NCBI GenBank assembly: GCA_052067355.1 | Contig: JBQHQH010000011.1 | Span: 6,605-70,604, forward strand | Source of the DNA: CABMKH01 sp040797625 | Lineage (GTDB): Bacteria > Bacillota > Clostridia > Tissierellales > Tissierellaceae | DNA length: 64,000 nucleotides | Direction: 5' to 3' | Part shown: piece after piece, positions 50,158 to 59,268 of the stretch | How positions within the stretch are numbered: the first letter of the stretch is position 1 | Layout of the letters: every line of letters starts with the position of its first letter | The notes under the pieces: generated by a model | The model's input: only the letters and a program-made list of their open reading frames with translations | Database searches by the model: none | Told to the model about the DNA's origin: nothing | Program-made: the position numbers and the translations under genes

Positions 50158-52896
50158 CTATTGGTTTTTTCCACAACATTTCTTATACTTCTTTCCACTA
50201 CCACATGGGCATGGATCATTTCTTCCAATTTTCTTTTCCTTGACTACAGGCTTATTTACACCCTCTTTATTAGGGGTAACTGGATTTGCCACTCTCTTTC
50301 TCTCCATCTTTTCAGGATTTTCCACATGGTATAGAAACCTTACAGTATCTTCACAAATAGCATGATTCATATCTTCAAACATATCAAAACCTTCTACTTG
50401 ATATGCTCGAACTGGGTCCTCTTGGCCATATGCCCTAAGACCAATACCCTGCCTCAATTGATCCATAGCATCTATATGATCCATCCATTTAGAATCTACT
50501 ACTTGAAGCAAGACTACTCTCTCTACTTCTCTAAATTTCTCTACCTCACCAAATTCTCTTTCCTTAACCTCATATTTCTCTTCTGCCTTGGTCCATATAT
50601 ATTCAATTAATTTAGATTTATTTAAGGACTCCACATCTTCAAATTTCAAAAATCCTTTGTCAAATCCAAATATCTTTATACAATAGTTTTCCAATCCTTC
50701 CAAATCCCATTCCTCTGGATATTCAGATTGATTTGTATATAATTCAACCCCGGATTCTATAAGATTTTTAGCCATTCCAATGATATGCTCTCTTAGACTC
50801 TCTCCTTCTAAAACTTTCCTTCTCTCTCCGTAGATGACTTCTCTCTGCATATTCATGACATCATCATATTTCAATACATGCTTTCTGATAGCAAAGTTGT
50901 TTCCCTCTACCTTTTTCTGTGCACCTTCTATAGTTCTAGTTAAAAGTCCATGCTCTAAAGGTTCATCATCTGGCATATTCATACTCTCTATAAGACTTTG
51001 TAATCTCTCTCCTCCAAATAGCCTCATAAGATCATCTTCCAAAGATATATAGAATCGAGAACTACCAGGGTCTCCTTGTCTACCTGAACGTCCTCTTAAC
51101 TGATTGTCAATTCTCCTAGACTCATGACGTTCCGTACCTATTATGTGAAGTCCACCAGCACTTGCAACTTTGTCATGATCTGCATCTGTATCCTTCTTAT
51201 ATCTTTCAACTAGATCTTCATAGACCTTTCTAGCATCTAATATCTCCTGATCTTTAGTTTCATAAAAACCATCTATATGATTAAGTATATGATCTTCATA
51301 TCCATTTTTTTTCATTTCGAGCTTTGCTAAATATTCTGGATTTCCCCCAAGTACAATATCTGTACCTCTACCAGCCATATTTGTAGCTATGGTAACAGCA
51401 CCAAATCTACCTGCCTGTGATACTATCTCTGCTTCCCTCTCATGTTGTTTAGCATTTAATACTTCATGGGGAATTCCCTCTTTTTTCAACATCTTACTCA
51501 ATATCTCTGACTTTTCAATAGTAATAGTACCTACTAATATAGGTTGCCCTGTCTCATGTCTTTCCTTTATTTCCTTCACTACTGCTTCAAATTTAGCCTT
51601 TTCATTTTTATATACTACATCAGCTAAATCCTGCCTAATTACTGGTTTATTAGTAGGTATCTCTACTACGTCCATACCATATATCTCTCTAAATTCTGCT
51701 TCTTCGGTCTTAGCTGTACCTGTCATACCAGCTAATTTTTTATACATCCTAAAGTAATTTTGGAATGTAATAGTGGCCAAAGTCTTAGATTCAGATCTTA
51801 CATTTAACTTTTCCTTAGCCTCTATTGCCTGATGTAATCCATCACTATATCGTCTACCATACATCAATCTACCAGTAAATTCATCTACAATGAGTACTTC
51901 TCCATCTTTTACTACATAATCTATGTCTCTCTTCATTATATTTCTAGCCTTAAGAGCTTGATTTATATGATGAGCTATCTCCATATTCTCCATATCTGCC
52001 AGATTTTCTAATCCAAAGAAAGATTCAGCTTTTGCTGTTCCCTTTTCAGTAAGAGAACATGTCTTAGCCTTTTCATCTATTAAAAAGTCTACTGTTTCTT
52101 CTTTTATCTCTCTATCAAAAGGATCTACTTTTCCCTCTTCTGGGCTTACAATCCTTCCAGTTAAAGTCCTTACAAAACTGTCTGCCATACCATATAATTC
52201 TGTAGACTTGTCCCCAGCTCCCGATATAATAAGTGGGGTTCTAGCTTCATCTACTAAGATACTATCTACCTCGTCTACTATGGCAAAATATAATGGACGT
52301 TGTACCATTTCTTCCTTATATATAACCATATTGTCTCTTAGATAGTCAAATCCAAATTCATTATTGGTTCCATAGGTAATATCTGCATTATATGCTGCTT
52401 TTCTCTCTTCATTAGTAATTCCATGCACTATACATCCAACAGTCAATCCAAGGAATTCGTAGACCTTTCCCATCCATTCCTTATCCCTCTTTGCCAAATA
52501 GTCATTGACTGTTATTATGTGGACTCCTTTACCTGTAAGTGCATTTAAATAAGCAGGTAAGGTCGCAACTAATGTCTTACCTTCTCCAGTCTTCATTTCA
52601 GCAATTCTACCTTGATGTAGTATTATTCCACCTTCTAACTGTACCCTAAAGTGTTTCATACCTAATACCCGATAAGAAGCTTCTCTGGCCACTGCAAAAG
52701 CTTCTGGCAAAATATCATCAAGAGTTTCTCCATTATTCAATCTATTTTTAAATTCTACAGTCTTTTCCCTAAGCTGTTGATCTGTCAAGCCTTGCATATT
52801 TGAATCTAAACTCATTATCTGTTCTACTAAACTTGATATCTTTTTTAGCTCTCTTGAACTATAGCTACCAAATATCTTTTCAAATATTCCTGCCAT
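50158..52896 (-). CDS. secA: Preprotein translocase ATPase SecA
   Basis: The 912-residue motor pushes preproteins through SecYEG. Features in order: Walker A MKTGEGKT near 100, DEVDSIL (DEAD-type Walker B) near 207, the preprotein-binding domain from about 225, GRGTDIVLGGNPEYL and GRSGRQGDPGSSRFY in the second motor domain, and a C-terminal zinc motif GRNDPCPCGSGKKYKKCCGK for SecB-like or ribosome contacts. GAAAGGTGG precedes the ATG. Confidence 0.99.
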   Translation of the reverse strand: MAGIFEKIFGSYSSRELKKISSLVEQIMSLDSNMQGLTDQQLREKTVEFKNRLNNGETLDDILPEAFAVAREASYRVLGMKHFRVQLEGGIILHQGRIAEMKTGEGKTLVATLPAYLNALTGKGVHIITVNDYLAKRDKEWMGKVYEFLGLTVGCIVHGITNEERKAAYNADITYGTNNEFGFDYLRDNMVIYKEEMVQRPLYFAIVDEVDSILVDEARTPLIISGAGDKSTELYGMADSFVRTLTGRIVSPEEGKVDPFDREIKEETVDFLIDEKAKTCSLTEKGTAKAESFFGLENLADMENMEIAHHINQALKARNIMKRDIDYVVKDGEVLIVDEFTGRLMYGRRYSDGLHQAIEAKEKLNVRSESKTLATITFQNYFRMYKKLAGMTGTAKTEEAEFREIYGMDVVEIPTNKPVIRQDLADVVYKNEKAKFEAVVKEIKERHETGQPILVGTITIEKSEILSKMLKKEGIPHEVLNAKQHEREAEIVSQAGRFGAVTIATNMAGRGTDIVLGGNPEYLAKLEMKKNGYEDHILNHIDGFYETKDQEILDARKVYEDLVERYKKDTDADHDKVASAGGLHIIGTERHESRRIDNQLRGRSGRQGDPGSSRFYISLEDDLMRLFGGERLQSLIESMNMPDDEPLEHGLLTRTIEGAQKKVEGNNFAIRKHVLKYDDVMNMQREVIYGERRKVLEGESLREHIIGMAKNLIESGVELYTNQSEYPEEWDLEGLENYCIKIFGFDKGFLKFEDVESLNKSKLIEYIWTKAEEKYEVKEREFGEVEKFREVERVVLLQVVDSKWMDHIDAMDQLRQGIGLRAYGQEDPVRAYQVEGFDMFEDMNHAICEDTVRFLYHVENPEKMERKRVANPVTPNKEGVNKPVVKEKKIGRNDPCPCGSGKKYKKCCGKNQ

Positions 52897-52982
52897 TAAT
52901 TTTAACCACCTTTCACAATATGAACCTATTATATTTTATCATTAAAGGCAGTCTATGTAAACTAAAGGCATAAAGAAAACTT

Positions 52983-53100
52983 ATATCAGCTGGAGTTTTA
53001 CACTCCAGCTGATATTTAGCTGCACTTATCTAGGGGCTATGCAATTTCAACACTCCCACTTTTATGAGTGGAGTGTTGAAATTGTAAGCCATCAGATAAA
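52983..53100. repeat. Composite hairpin repeat, type A plus type B (best copy)
   Basis: Type A: perfect 14-bp arms ATATCAGCTGGAGT / ACTCCAGCTGATAT (52983-53015). Ten bases on, type B: inner perfect arms CAATTTCAACACTCC / GGAGTGTTGAAATTG (53042-53056, 53070-53084) with outer imperfect arms (CTTATCTAGGGGCTATG; GTAAGCCATCAGATAAAG). Partial copies are at 244, 5954, 20205 and 27152, always between genes. Confidence 0.85.
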
Positions 53101-53126
53101 GAAAGTTGTAGCCTAGGCTACAACTT
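53097..53126 (-). terminator. Terminator after hpf
   Basis: A perfect 24-base palindrome (AAGTTGTAGCCT / AGGCTACAACTT, 53103-53126) followed by TTCTTTATC on the minus strand. Confidence 0.65.
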
Positions 53127-53131
53127 ATATA

Positions 53132-53665
53132 TTAGATATGCGGTTCTATTAAACCATAATCTCCGTCTTTTCTTTTATAGACTACACTTACATCTTCTGT
53201 ATCCGCATCCATAAATACGAAAAAATTATGTCTAAGTAGTTCCATCTGTAATATAGCTTCTTCATAAGACATTGGCTTTAAGCCAAATTTTTTCCTCTTT
53301 ACCAATCTTGGTCTATCTTCATCTCTATCTACTGGCAATGGCATTACATTCTCAAATCTAATGGTCTCGCCATTTTGATATCTCTTTTGCAGTTTAGTCT
53401 TATATTTTCTTATCTGTCTTTCCAAGATATCCACAGCCTTGTCAATTGAAGCATACATATCATCACTTGATTCTTCTGCTCTAATTATAGTGCCTGGTAG
53501 GTTTATGGTAACCTCGATGATCTTACGATTCTTCTGGGTACTAAATGTAACATTTCCCTCTATATCTTTTTGGAAATACTTGTCTAGCTTGCTCAATTTC
53601 TTTTCTGTCACTTCCCGTAAAGCATCTGTTACCTCCATATTTTTGCCAACATAGTTCATGTTCAT
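53132..53665 (-). CDS. hpf: Long-form ribosome hibernation promoting factor
   Basis: The 177-residue protein has the N-terminal HPF/YfiA fold (MNYVGKNMEVTDALREVTEK; IDKAVDILERQIRKYKTK near 75) and the C-terminal dimerisation domain (FGLKPMSYEEAILQMELLRHNFFVFMDADT), so it can join two ribosomes into an inactive 100S particle. I start at the ATG with AAAGGAG; the open frame extends 27 codons further without support. It heads the hpf-secA-prfB series. Confidence 0.97.
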   Translation of the reverse strand: MNMNYVGKNMEVTDALREVTEKKLSKLDKYFQKDIEGNVTFSTQKNRKIIEVTINLPGTIIRAEESSDDMYASIDKAVDILERQIRKYKTKLQKRYQNGETIRFENVMPLPVDRDEDRPRLVKRKKFGLKPMSYEEAILQMELLRHNFFVFMDADTEDVSVVYKRKDGDYGLIEPHI

Positions 53666-53772
53666 AAACCCAACTCCTTTCATATAAGTAAAACTTATAC
53701 TCTTTAATATTATGATACCCATATATATAGAGTTTTCAAACATCAAAACAGTTATTTATTATATATATATTT

Positions 53773-53855
53773 TGTGTATAACTTTTACGTTACCTGTGGA
53801 TAATGTGTATAAGTCTGTGGAAAACAGTTTCTATAGCATGTTTATCTGTGGAAAA
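53773..53855 (-). other. Cluster of five DnaA-box-like 9-mers, same orientation
   Basis: On the minus strand TTATACACA (53773-53781), TTATCCACA (53795-53803, perfect E. coli-type box), TTATACACA (53804-53812), TTTTCCACA (53816-53824) and TTTTCCACA (53847-53855). Two fit TTATNCACA, one is perfect and two have one mismatch. The second and third abut. No dnaA, dnaN or recF is nearby, so this is not recognisably oriC. Confidence 0.65.
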
Positions 53856-53890
53856 ACCTGTTAATTAAAATCTGCATCTTACAAATATTG

Positions 53891-53918
53891 TTTACATCCT
53901 ATATATAAATAGTATAAT
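53891..53918 (+). promoter_or_regulatory. Promoter of the plus-strand block
   Basis: TTTACA, 16 bases, TATAAT, about 60 bases before the start codon of the 567-residue protein and 36 bases from the last DnaA-like box. Confidence 0.65.
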
Positions 53919-53979
53919 AGTATATAATATTTATGAAGAAATTATAGGAAATCAACGAAATTGCATCTAGGAGGAAAAT

Positions 53980-55683
53980 ATGCAAAGATTAAAATATATG
54001 GAATTGCAAAAAATAGATACAGAATTGACAAAAAAACTTTTAGAATATATAAGTTTACATGATAATATAGAGGATATATTCTATGAATTAGACCAGATAT
54101 TTCCCTATCTTCATGGTGAACATAATAATATGATTTTAAATTCCTGGCTTTCAATAGACTATATAGGAAAGGACGGAAAGACCTTTATAGAAAAATTTAT
54201 TCAAGAAAATTCTACTTCTCTAACTTCTGTAGAGAAAAAAATACTTGAAGAAAAAATATCTTCTTATATATCCATATTTGAAGTATTAGGCTACAGAGGT
54301 GAATATATATTAGTAATGGATATACTAAATGAAAGAGAATATAATCTCTGGGCACCTCAACTTAATAATACAATAGATGAAGGAGAATTCTTATTTTTAA
54401 GAATAGGAAAATTTGCAGAAAGATATACTTTTATAGGGGATATAAACTATCTTCCTTCTTCTGTTAAACCATCGTTTTTAGAAGAACTATTAGTGGATTT
54501 CAATAATATCAGAAAAAGTTCTCCTCAACTGACTATGAAAGAATATCTTAAAAAACACTCTCTAAATGTATATAGAATCTATAATGAGACTATATTGGAT
54601 ATAATGGATATAGATTCAGATATTCACTCATATCTATTTTCTGAATTAGAGGAATTTGAAGGATATCTGACTAATAGAGAAAATATATTTGATATTAAAA
54701 AACATATATCTAATCTAATAAATATATTTGAATATACATTATCATCTCAAGATCTGACTCTCTATGACATAGATGTATTAGATTTTAAATCATTCTTTAA
54801 AAAAGCCATAGATGATAATTTTATATGTTCTCAAAAAGAATTGAATTCATATATAGATACTCTAAAAAAATATCTAAAGTTTTTAAGCAATATAGATTCC
54901 ACATATAGAGATACTTATTCTAAAATATTAGACATCAGTAAGGATAGATTCTATTATATGAATAAGTTAAAAAACAATACTATATTTAAAATAGAGAGAG
55001 AGTTCCTCTCTACAGTATCTTATAAATTAAATGATACAGCTTTGAGTACTGTCATGGACTATGATAAATTCATCATATATACCAATGACTCTATATTAAA
55101 ACTGACGGCAAAGAATAAATATATTAAGAGGAAAGATCTTCTAGAGATAAACGAATTACTAGAATCCAAGATCAATCCAAATACTTCTGCACCAAATCAA
55201 AAAGACTTTCCCTTAATACACTTCTTTTATCACTTTTCCTTAAATTTAGGAATCTTAGAAATTAAACATGATAATCTAAACCTTACAGATAAGGGACTTA
55301 TCTATCTAAGATTAAGCGATGAAGAAAAATATATATTATTGTTTAAATACCTATGGGGTGAAGATTTTATATATGAGGTATTAAACAATGAAAATATTGG
55401 ATATTATGACTCTATCAAGAGGGCTTTTTCTAAGCTAGGTTCAAATCTAAGACCTAATAATGAATATAATCTTATGAATATCCTTCCTGATAATCATAAG
55501 ATCCTGTTTCCCTATTATAGACTTCTCAAATATTTAGGATTAATTGACTATAGTTTTTATTCAAATCCTTTAATAAGCTTTACATTTTTGGGTAAGAGTG
55601 TATTTGAATACTTAAATAAGAGAAAGTCCAAATTTCATACTCCTGTTATCATAAGTCTAGATAATTATAGGAATACTCAATAA
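53980..55683 (+). CDS. Unrecognised 567-residue protein
   Basis: I do not recognise the family. The protein is soluble, acidic and rich in Ile, Leu, Tyr, Asn and Lys. Residues 85-165 look like a beta-rich module (ISIFEVLGYRGEYILVMDIL, then FLFLRIGKFAERYTFIGDI), somewhat like modules next to SEC-C motifs. Residues 200-370 are mainly helical. The last 170 residues show two helix-rich parts each ending in a winged-helix-like turn (NLTDKGLIYLRLSDEEKY near 445; ISFTFLGKSVFEYLNKR near 530). AGGAGG precedes the ATG. It leads a plus-strand block with an S9 peptidase gene 18 bases on. Confidence 0.85.
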   Translation: MQRLKYMELQKIDTELTKKLLEYISLHDNIEDIFYELDQIFPYLHGEHNNMILNSWLSIDYIGKDGKTFIEKFIQENSTSLTSVEKKILEEKISSYISIFEVLGYRGEYILVMDILNEREYNLWAPQLNNTIDEGEFLFLRIGKFAERYTFIGDINYLPSSVKPSFLEELLVDFNNIRKSSPQLTMKEYLKKHSLNVYRIYNETILDIMDIDSDIHSYLFSELEEFEGYLTNRENIFDIKKHISNLINIFEYTLSSQDLTLYDIDVLDFKSFFKKAIDDNFICSQKELNSYIDTLKKYLKFLSNIDSTYRDTYSKILDISKDRFYYMNKLKNNTIFKIEREFLSTVSYKLNDTALSTVMDYDKFIIYTNDSILKLTAKNKYIKRKDLLEINELLESKINPNTSAPNQKDFPLIHFFYHFSLNLGILEIKHDNLNLTDKGLIYLRLSDEEKYILLFKYLWGEDFIYEVLNNENIGYYDSIKRAFSKLGSNLRPNNEYNLMNILPDNHKILFPYYRLLKYLGLIDYSFYSNPLISFTFLGKSVFEYLNKRKSKFHTPVIISLDNYRNTQ

Positions 55684-55701
55684 TAGAATGGAGGGATAAA
55701 T

Positions 55702-57663
55702 ATGGATAGATTATTGTTAGATGACTTTACGAAATATAAATTTCTATCAGGTATAGAATTTTCTCCTAATGGACTCTATACTGGCTTTATATGCCATGAG
55801 ATAGATCTAGAAGAAAATAAGTATCTATCCAACATATATGTATTAAATTCAAAAGATACAAGGCCTTTAAAACTGACATCCTTGGGAAAAGAAAGTTCTT
55901 TTATATGGAAAGATAACAACACCATCTTATTTCCAAGCATAAGAGATAAAAAAGACATAGATAGAAAAGAAAAAGGTGAAAACTTTACCTGTTTCTATGA
56001 AATCAATATAGAAGGCGGAGAGGCAAATAAATCCTTCGAAATTCCATTAGAAGTAGATGATATAAAATTCTTAGATAGTGAAAATATCATCTTAACAGGT
56101 GGATTTCCCAACCACACAAATAAAGATGAAGATTTTATAATCCTAGATGAAATCCCATTCTGGGACAACGGATTAGGATTTTCCAATAAGAAGAGAAATC
56201 GTCTATATATCTTCAATCTAAAAGATAAAAGTCTAAGACCTATAACAGATAAATTTACTGATGTATATGAATATAAGCTAAATAAGAAAAGAGATACGGC
56301 AATTTTAATCACCAATTCCTATATAGATAAAAAATATATTAAAACAGAGCTACAACTATATAACATTCTAGAAGATACATTGACTAAAATCTCTCCTTTT
56401 GACAATTTTGCCTATCACTATGCAGATTTTATAGATGACAAAATCTGTTTTGTTGGTAGCGATATGAAGTCCTTTGGAATCAATGAAAATCCTCATTTCT
56501 ACTTAACAGACTATAATGGATATGACACGAAGAAAATATCCAAAGATGATTTTAATTTTAGTACTTGGAATTCTATAGGCTCTGACTGTAGATATGGAAA
56601 TTCTTTGACCATGAGAGTCTCTGGGGAATATCTATACTTTGTAACTACTGAAGGGGATTCTTCATTTATAAATAGAATAGATGAAAAAGGGAGAATCGAC
56701 AAATTGACTAATAAGAAGGGATCTATAGATGGATTAGATGTCTATGGAGATAAGATTCAATTTATAGGTTTAAGAAATCTGAAACTCCAAGAATTATATT
56801 CCCTTGACAACAAAACTGAAATACAACTTACCCACTTTAATGATTGGATTCAAAGGGAAAAGACATTGTCTATACCTGAAAAGCTCACATTCAAAACTGA
56901 AGATGAAACTCTAATAGAAGGTTGGGTCATGAAACCAATAGGGTTTACACCTGGAGAAGATTATCCTGCCATATTGAATATCCATGGTGGTCCCAAAACC
57001 GCCTATGGAGAAGTATTTTTTCATGAAATGCAGTATTGGGCAAATGAGGGATATGTAGTATTCTTCTGTAATCCTAGAGGTAGTGATGGTAGAGGAAATG
57101 AATTTGCAGATATTCGTGGAAAATATGGTTCCATAGATTACGATGATATCATGAACTTTACAGATCTAGTATTGGAAAAATATCATTTCATTGATAGAAA
57201 TCGAATTGGAGTCACAGGTGGTTCTTATGGAGGATTTATGACTAATTGGATAATTGGACATACAAACCGATTTAAAGCTGCAGCATCTCAGAGGAGCATC
57301 TCTAATTGGGTCTCTAAGTTTGGTACTACAGATATAGGATATTATTTTGTAGATGATCAAATAGGTGGGACTCCTTGGAATAATGTTGAAAGACTTTGGG
57401 AGCATTCTCCAATGAAATATGCTGATAGAGTTACGACTCCAACTTTATTTATACATTCTGAAGAAGATTATAGATGTTGGCTTGCTGAAGGTATACAGAT
57501 GTTTACATCTTTGAAATATCATGGAGTTGAATCTAGACTATGTCTATTAAAGGGAGAAAATCATGATCTGAGTCGAACTGGAAAACCTAAAAATAGAATT
57601 AAACGTCTAGAAGAGATAACCAGATGGTTTGATGGACATCTGAAAAAAGATACCATATCTTAA
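55702..57663 (+). CDS. S9 family serine peptidase (acylaminoacyl-peptidase/prolyl oligopeptidase type)
   Basis: The 653-residue protein has an N-terminal beta-propeller (about 1-385, repeated WD-like strands) and a C-terminal alpha/beta hydrolase domain. The nucleophile is Ser near 508 in GGSYGGFMTNW, the Asp near 588 in HSEEDYRCW and the His near 620 in KGENHDLS. DPP IV/YuxL-type enzymes of this kind remove short peptides or acylated residues. No signal peptide is seen, so it is cytoplasmic. GGAGGG precedes the ATG. It is in a plus-strand block with an unknown protein (18-base gap) and a YihY-type gene. Confidence 0.95.
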   Translation: MDRLLLDDFTKYKFLSGIEFSPNGLYTGFICHEIDLEENKYLSNIYVLNSKDTRPLKLTSLGKESSFIWKDNNTILFPSIRDKKDIDRKEKGENFTCFYEINIEGGEANKSFEIPLEVDDIKFLDSENIILTGGFPNHTNKDEDFIILDEIPFWDNGLGFSNKKRNRLYIFNLKDKSLRPITDKFTDVYEYKLNKKRDTAILITNSYIDKKYIKTELQLYNILEDTLTKISPFDNFAYHYADFIDDKICFVGSDMKSFGINENPHFYLTDYNGYDTKKISKDDFNFSTWNSIGSDCRYGNSLTMRVSGEYLYFVTTEGDSSFINRIDEKGRIDKLTNKKGSIDGLDVYGDKIQFIGLRNLKLQELYSLDNKTEIQLTHFNDWIQREKTLSIPEKLTFKTEDETLIEGWVMKPIGFTPGEDYPAILNIHGGPKTAYGEVFFHEMQYWANEGYVVFFCNPRGSDGRGNEFADIRGKYGSIDYDDIMNFTDLVLEKYHFIDRNRIGVTGGSYGGFMTNWIIGHTNRFKAAASQRSISNWVSKFGTTDIGYYFVDDQIGGTPWNNVERLWEHSPMKYADRVTTPTLFIHSEEDYRCWLAEGIQMFTSLKYHGVESRLCLLKGENHDLSRTGKPKNRIKRLEEITRWFDGHLKKDTIS

Positions 57664-57673
57664 TATACATGGG

Positions 57674-58588
57674 GTGATTTCTATTAAGGGTTTTATTAAG
57701 AGAATATCCAATTTAAAACCAATAATATTCATAGATCAATTAATCTATAGGATACAAGAAGATGGGGTAATGAGCACAGGCACACAGCTGTCTTTCTTTC
57801 TGGTTCTATCTCTATTTCCCTTTATAATAGTATTTTTAAACATATTGAGTTATACTTCATTGGTAAAGGAGGAAATCTTGGGAGAGATGATATATTATCT
57901 TCCTTTAGAGACCCAAAAAATCATAAGTAGCTTTGCTAAGGAAATAGCTCAGACCAGTAGTCAAGGATTGTTGTCCATAGCAGCCATATTAGGGGTATGG
58001 ACAGCTTCCTCAGGGCTTACTCCTGTCATCAGGGCCATCAATAGAGCCTATGATTATGAAGAGAATAGATCTTTTTTTAAATTGAAGTTTATGTCCTTGT
58101 TATTTACTATTGCACTTCTAGTTCTAGTTACCTTGGTATTTTTAACATTGGTATTTGGTGAACTACTGGGAAATAAGCTATTTGCTCTACTAGGCATGAC
58201 AGATGTCTTTAGAATATTGTGGACCTATATGCGTATCATCATACCTCTACTATATATGATCTTGATCTTTGCATTATTATACAAATTCAGCCCATGTACA
58301 AATAAGAGAAAAGAAATTCCACTATCTACTACCCTTCCCGGTGCAATATTTACAACTTTAGGTTGGATGATTACATCCATATTCTTCTCTCATTATGTAA
58401 ATAATTTTGGAAGATTTGCAATTACCTATGGCAGCCTAGTAGGCATTATTTTGCTTTTAATTTGGCTATATATAAGTAGTATCATAATAGTCCTAGGCGG
58501 AGAGATAAATGCTACCATGGAATTCTTCAAAATATATGGATATAGAGTCCATGCAGAAAAAAGTTTTTTGACTAGTTTTATAAATTAA
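57674..58588 (+). CDS. YihY/BrkB family membrane protein
   Basis: The 304-residue protein has six membrane helices and the family motif GVWTASSGLTPVIRAINRAYD near 105 and NNFGRFAITYGSLVGIILLLIWLYISS near 240. Function is unsettled; proposals include lipid transfer and tRNA-processing-related membrane roles. The start is a GTG 10 bases after the peptidase stop; the ribosome binding site is weak, which fits translational coupling. It ends 3 bases before the convergent comF gene, with no terminator between. Confidence 0.92.
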   Translation: MISIKGFIKRISNLKPIIFIDQLIYRIQEDGVMSTGTQLSFFLVLSLFPFIIVFLNILSYTSLVKEEILGEMIYYLPLETQKIISSFAKEIAQTSSQGLLSIAAILGVWTASSGLTPVIRAINRAYDYEENRSFFKLKFMSLLFTIALLVLVTLVFLTLVFGELLGNKLFALLGMTDVFRILWTYMRIIIPLLYMILIFALLYKFSPCTNKRKEIPLSTTLPGAIFTTLGWMITSIFFSHYVNNFGRFAITYGSLVGIILLLIWLYISSIIIVLGGEINATMEFFKIYGYRVHAEKSFLTSFIN

Positions 58589-58590
58589 AT

Positions 58591-59253
58591 TTAAAGCCTT
58601 TTACTAGAGGTAAGAGCTAAGCCTATTACCTCTGATGCTCCATTTTCCATTAAGAGTTTAGCACATTCTATCATAGTAAAACCAGTAGTTATAATATCAT
58701 CTATTAATAGAATTCTCTTTCCATATATTTCACTCTTATCCTTTAGCTTAAATGCATCCCTTAAATTAGCTTCTCTACAATGTCTATCTAATGAACTCTG
58801 CTCTTTTGTATGTCTTATTTTCATTAAATTTTTATTGGAAATAGGTAGACCAATAGATTTAGATATATGATTTGCCAATAATTCAGATTGATTATACCCT
58901 CTTATGGCTTCTCTTCTCCTGTGAGATGGAACGAATAGCACTATATCTAATCCCTCTAGTTTTTTTACCCTAATGGTATCAACCATTAATTCTCCTAATG
59001 GCCTATATAGATAACTCTTTCCATTAAATTTAAAATCTGCTACTATTTCTTTTGCAAAGCGATTATACATAATAGCATAATATGCTTTCTTCATAAAAGG
59101 CGAATCCATTATAATCTCTCTATTTAACACCTGAAGAAGTCCACGACAATTATCACATATAGAACCATGTATATTATCATATCTTTCCCTACAAAGATAA
59201 CATAGATCTCTAGTTGGAAACAGCAGTTCATGAATAGCACTTATATATTCCAT
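58591..59253 (-). CDS. comF: ComF family phosphoribosyltransferase-like protein
   Basis: The 220-residue protein has an N-terminal four-cysteine zinc site (RDLCYLCRERY, CDNCRGLL), and a type-I phosphoribosyltransferase domain with the PRPP loop ILLIDDIITTGFTM near 180. ComF is needed for DNA uptake in competent Bacillus; in other clostridia its role is less clear. TAGGAGGT precedes the ATG, 15 bases after recD2, so both are co-transcribed. Confidence 0.95.
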   Translation of the reverse strand: MEYISAIHELLFPTRDLCYLCRERYDNIHGSICDNCRGLLQVLNREIIMDSPFMKKAYYAIMYNRFAKEIVADFKFNGKSYLYRPLGELMVDTIRVKKLEGLDIVLFVPSHRRREAIRGYNQSELLANHISKSIGLPISNKNLMKIRHTKEQSSLDRHCREANLRDAFKLKDKSEIYGKRILLIDDIITTGFTMIECAKLLMENGASEVIGLALTSSKRL

Positions 59254-59268
59254 CGATTGATCTACCTC

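Noticed and set aside
53666..53746. 27-codon extension of HPF
   Set aside because: The internal ATG has AAAGGAG at proper distance and matches the family start.
53773..53855. Origin of replication
   Set aside because: No dnaA, dnaN, recF or gyrase genes and no clear AT-rich unwinding element beside the boxes; listed as a DnaA-box cluster only.
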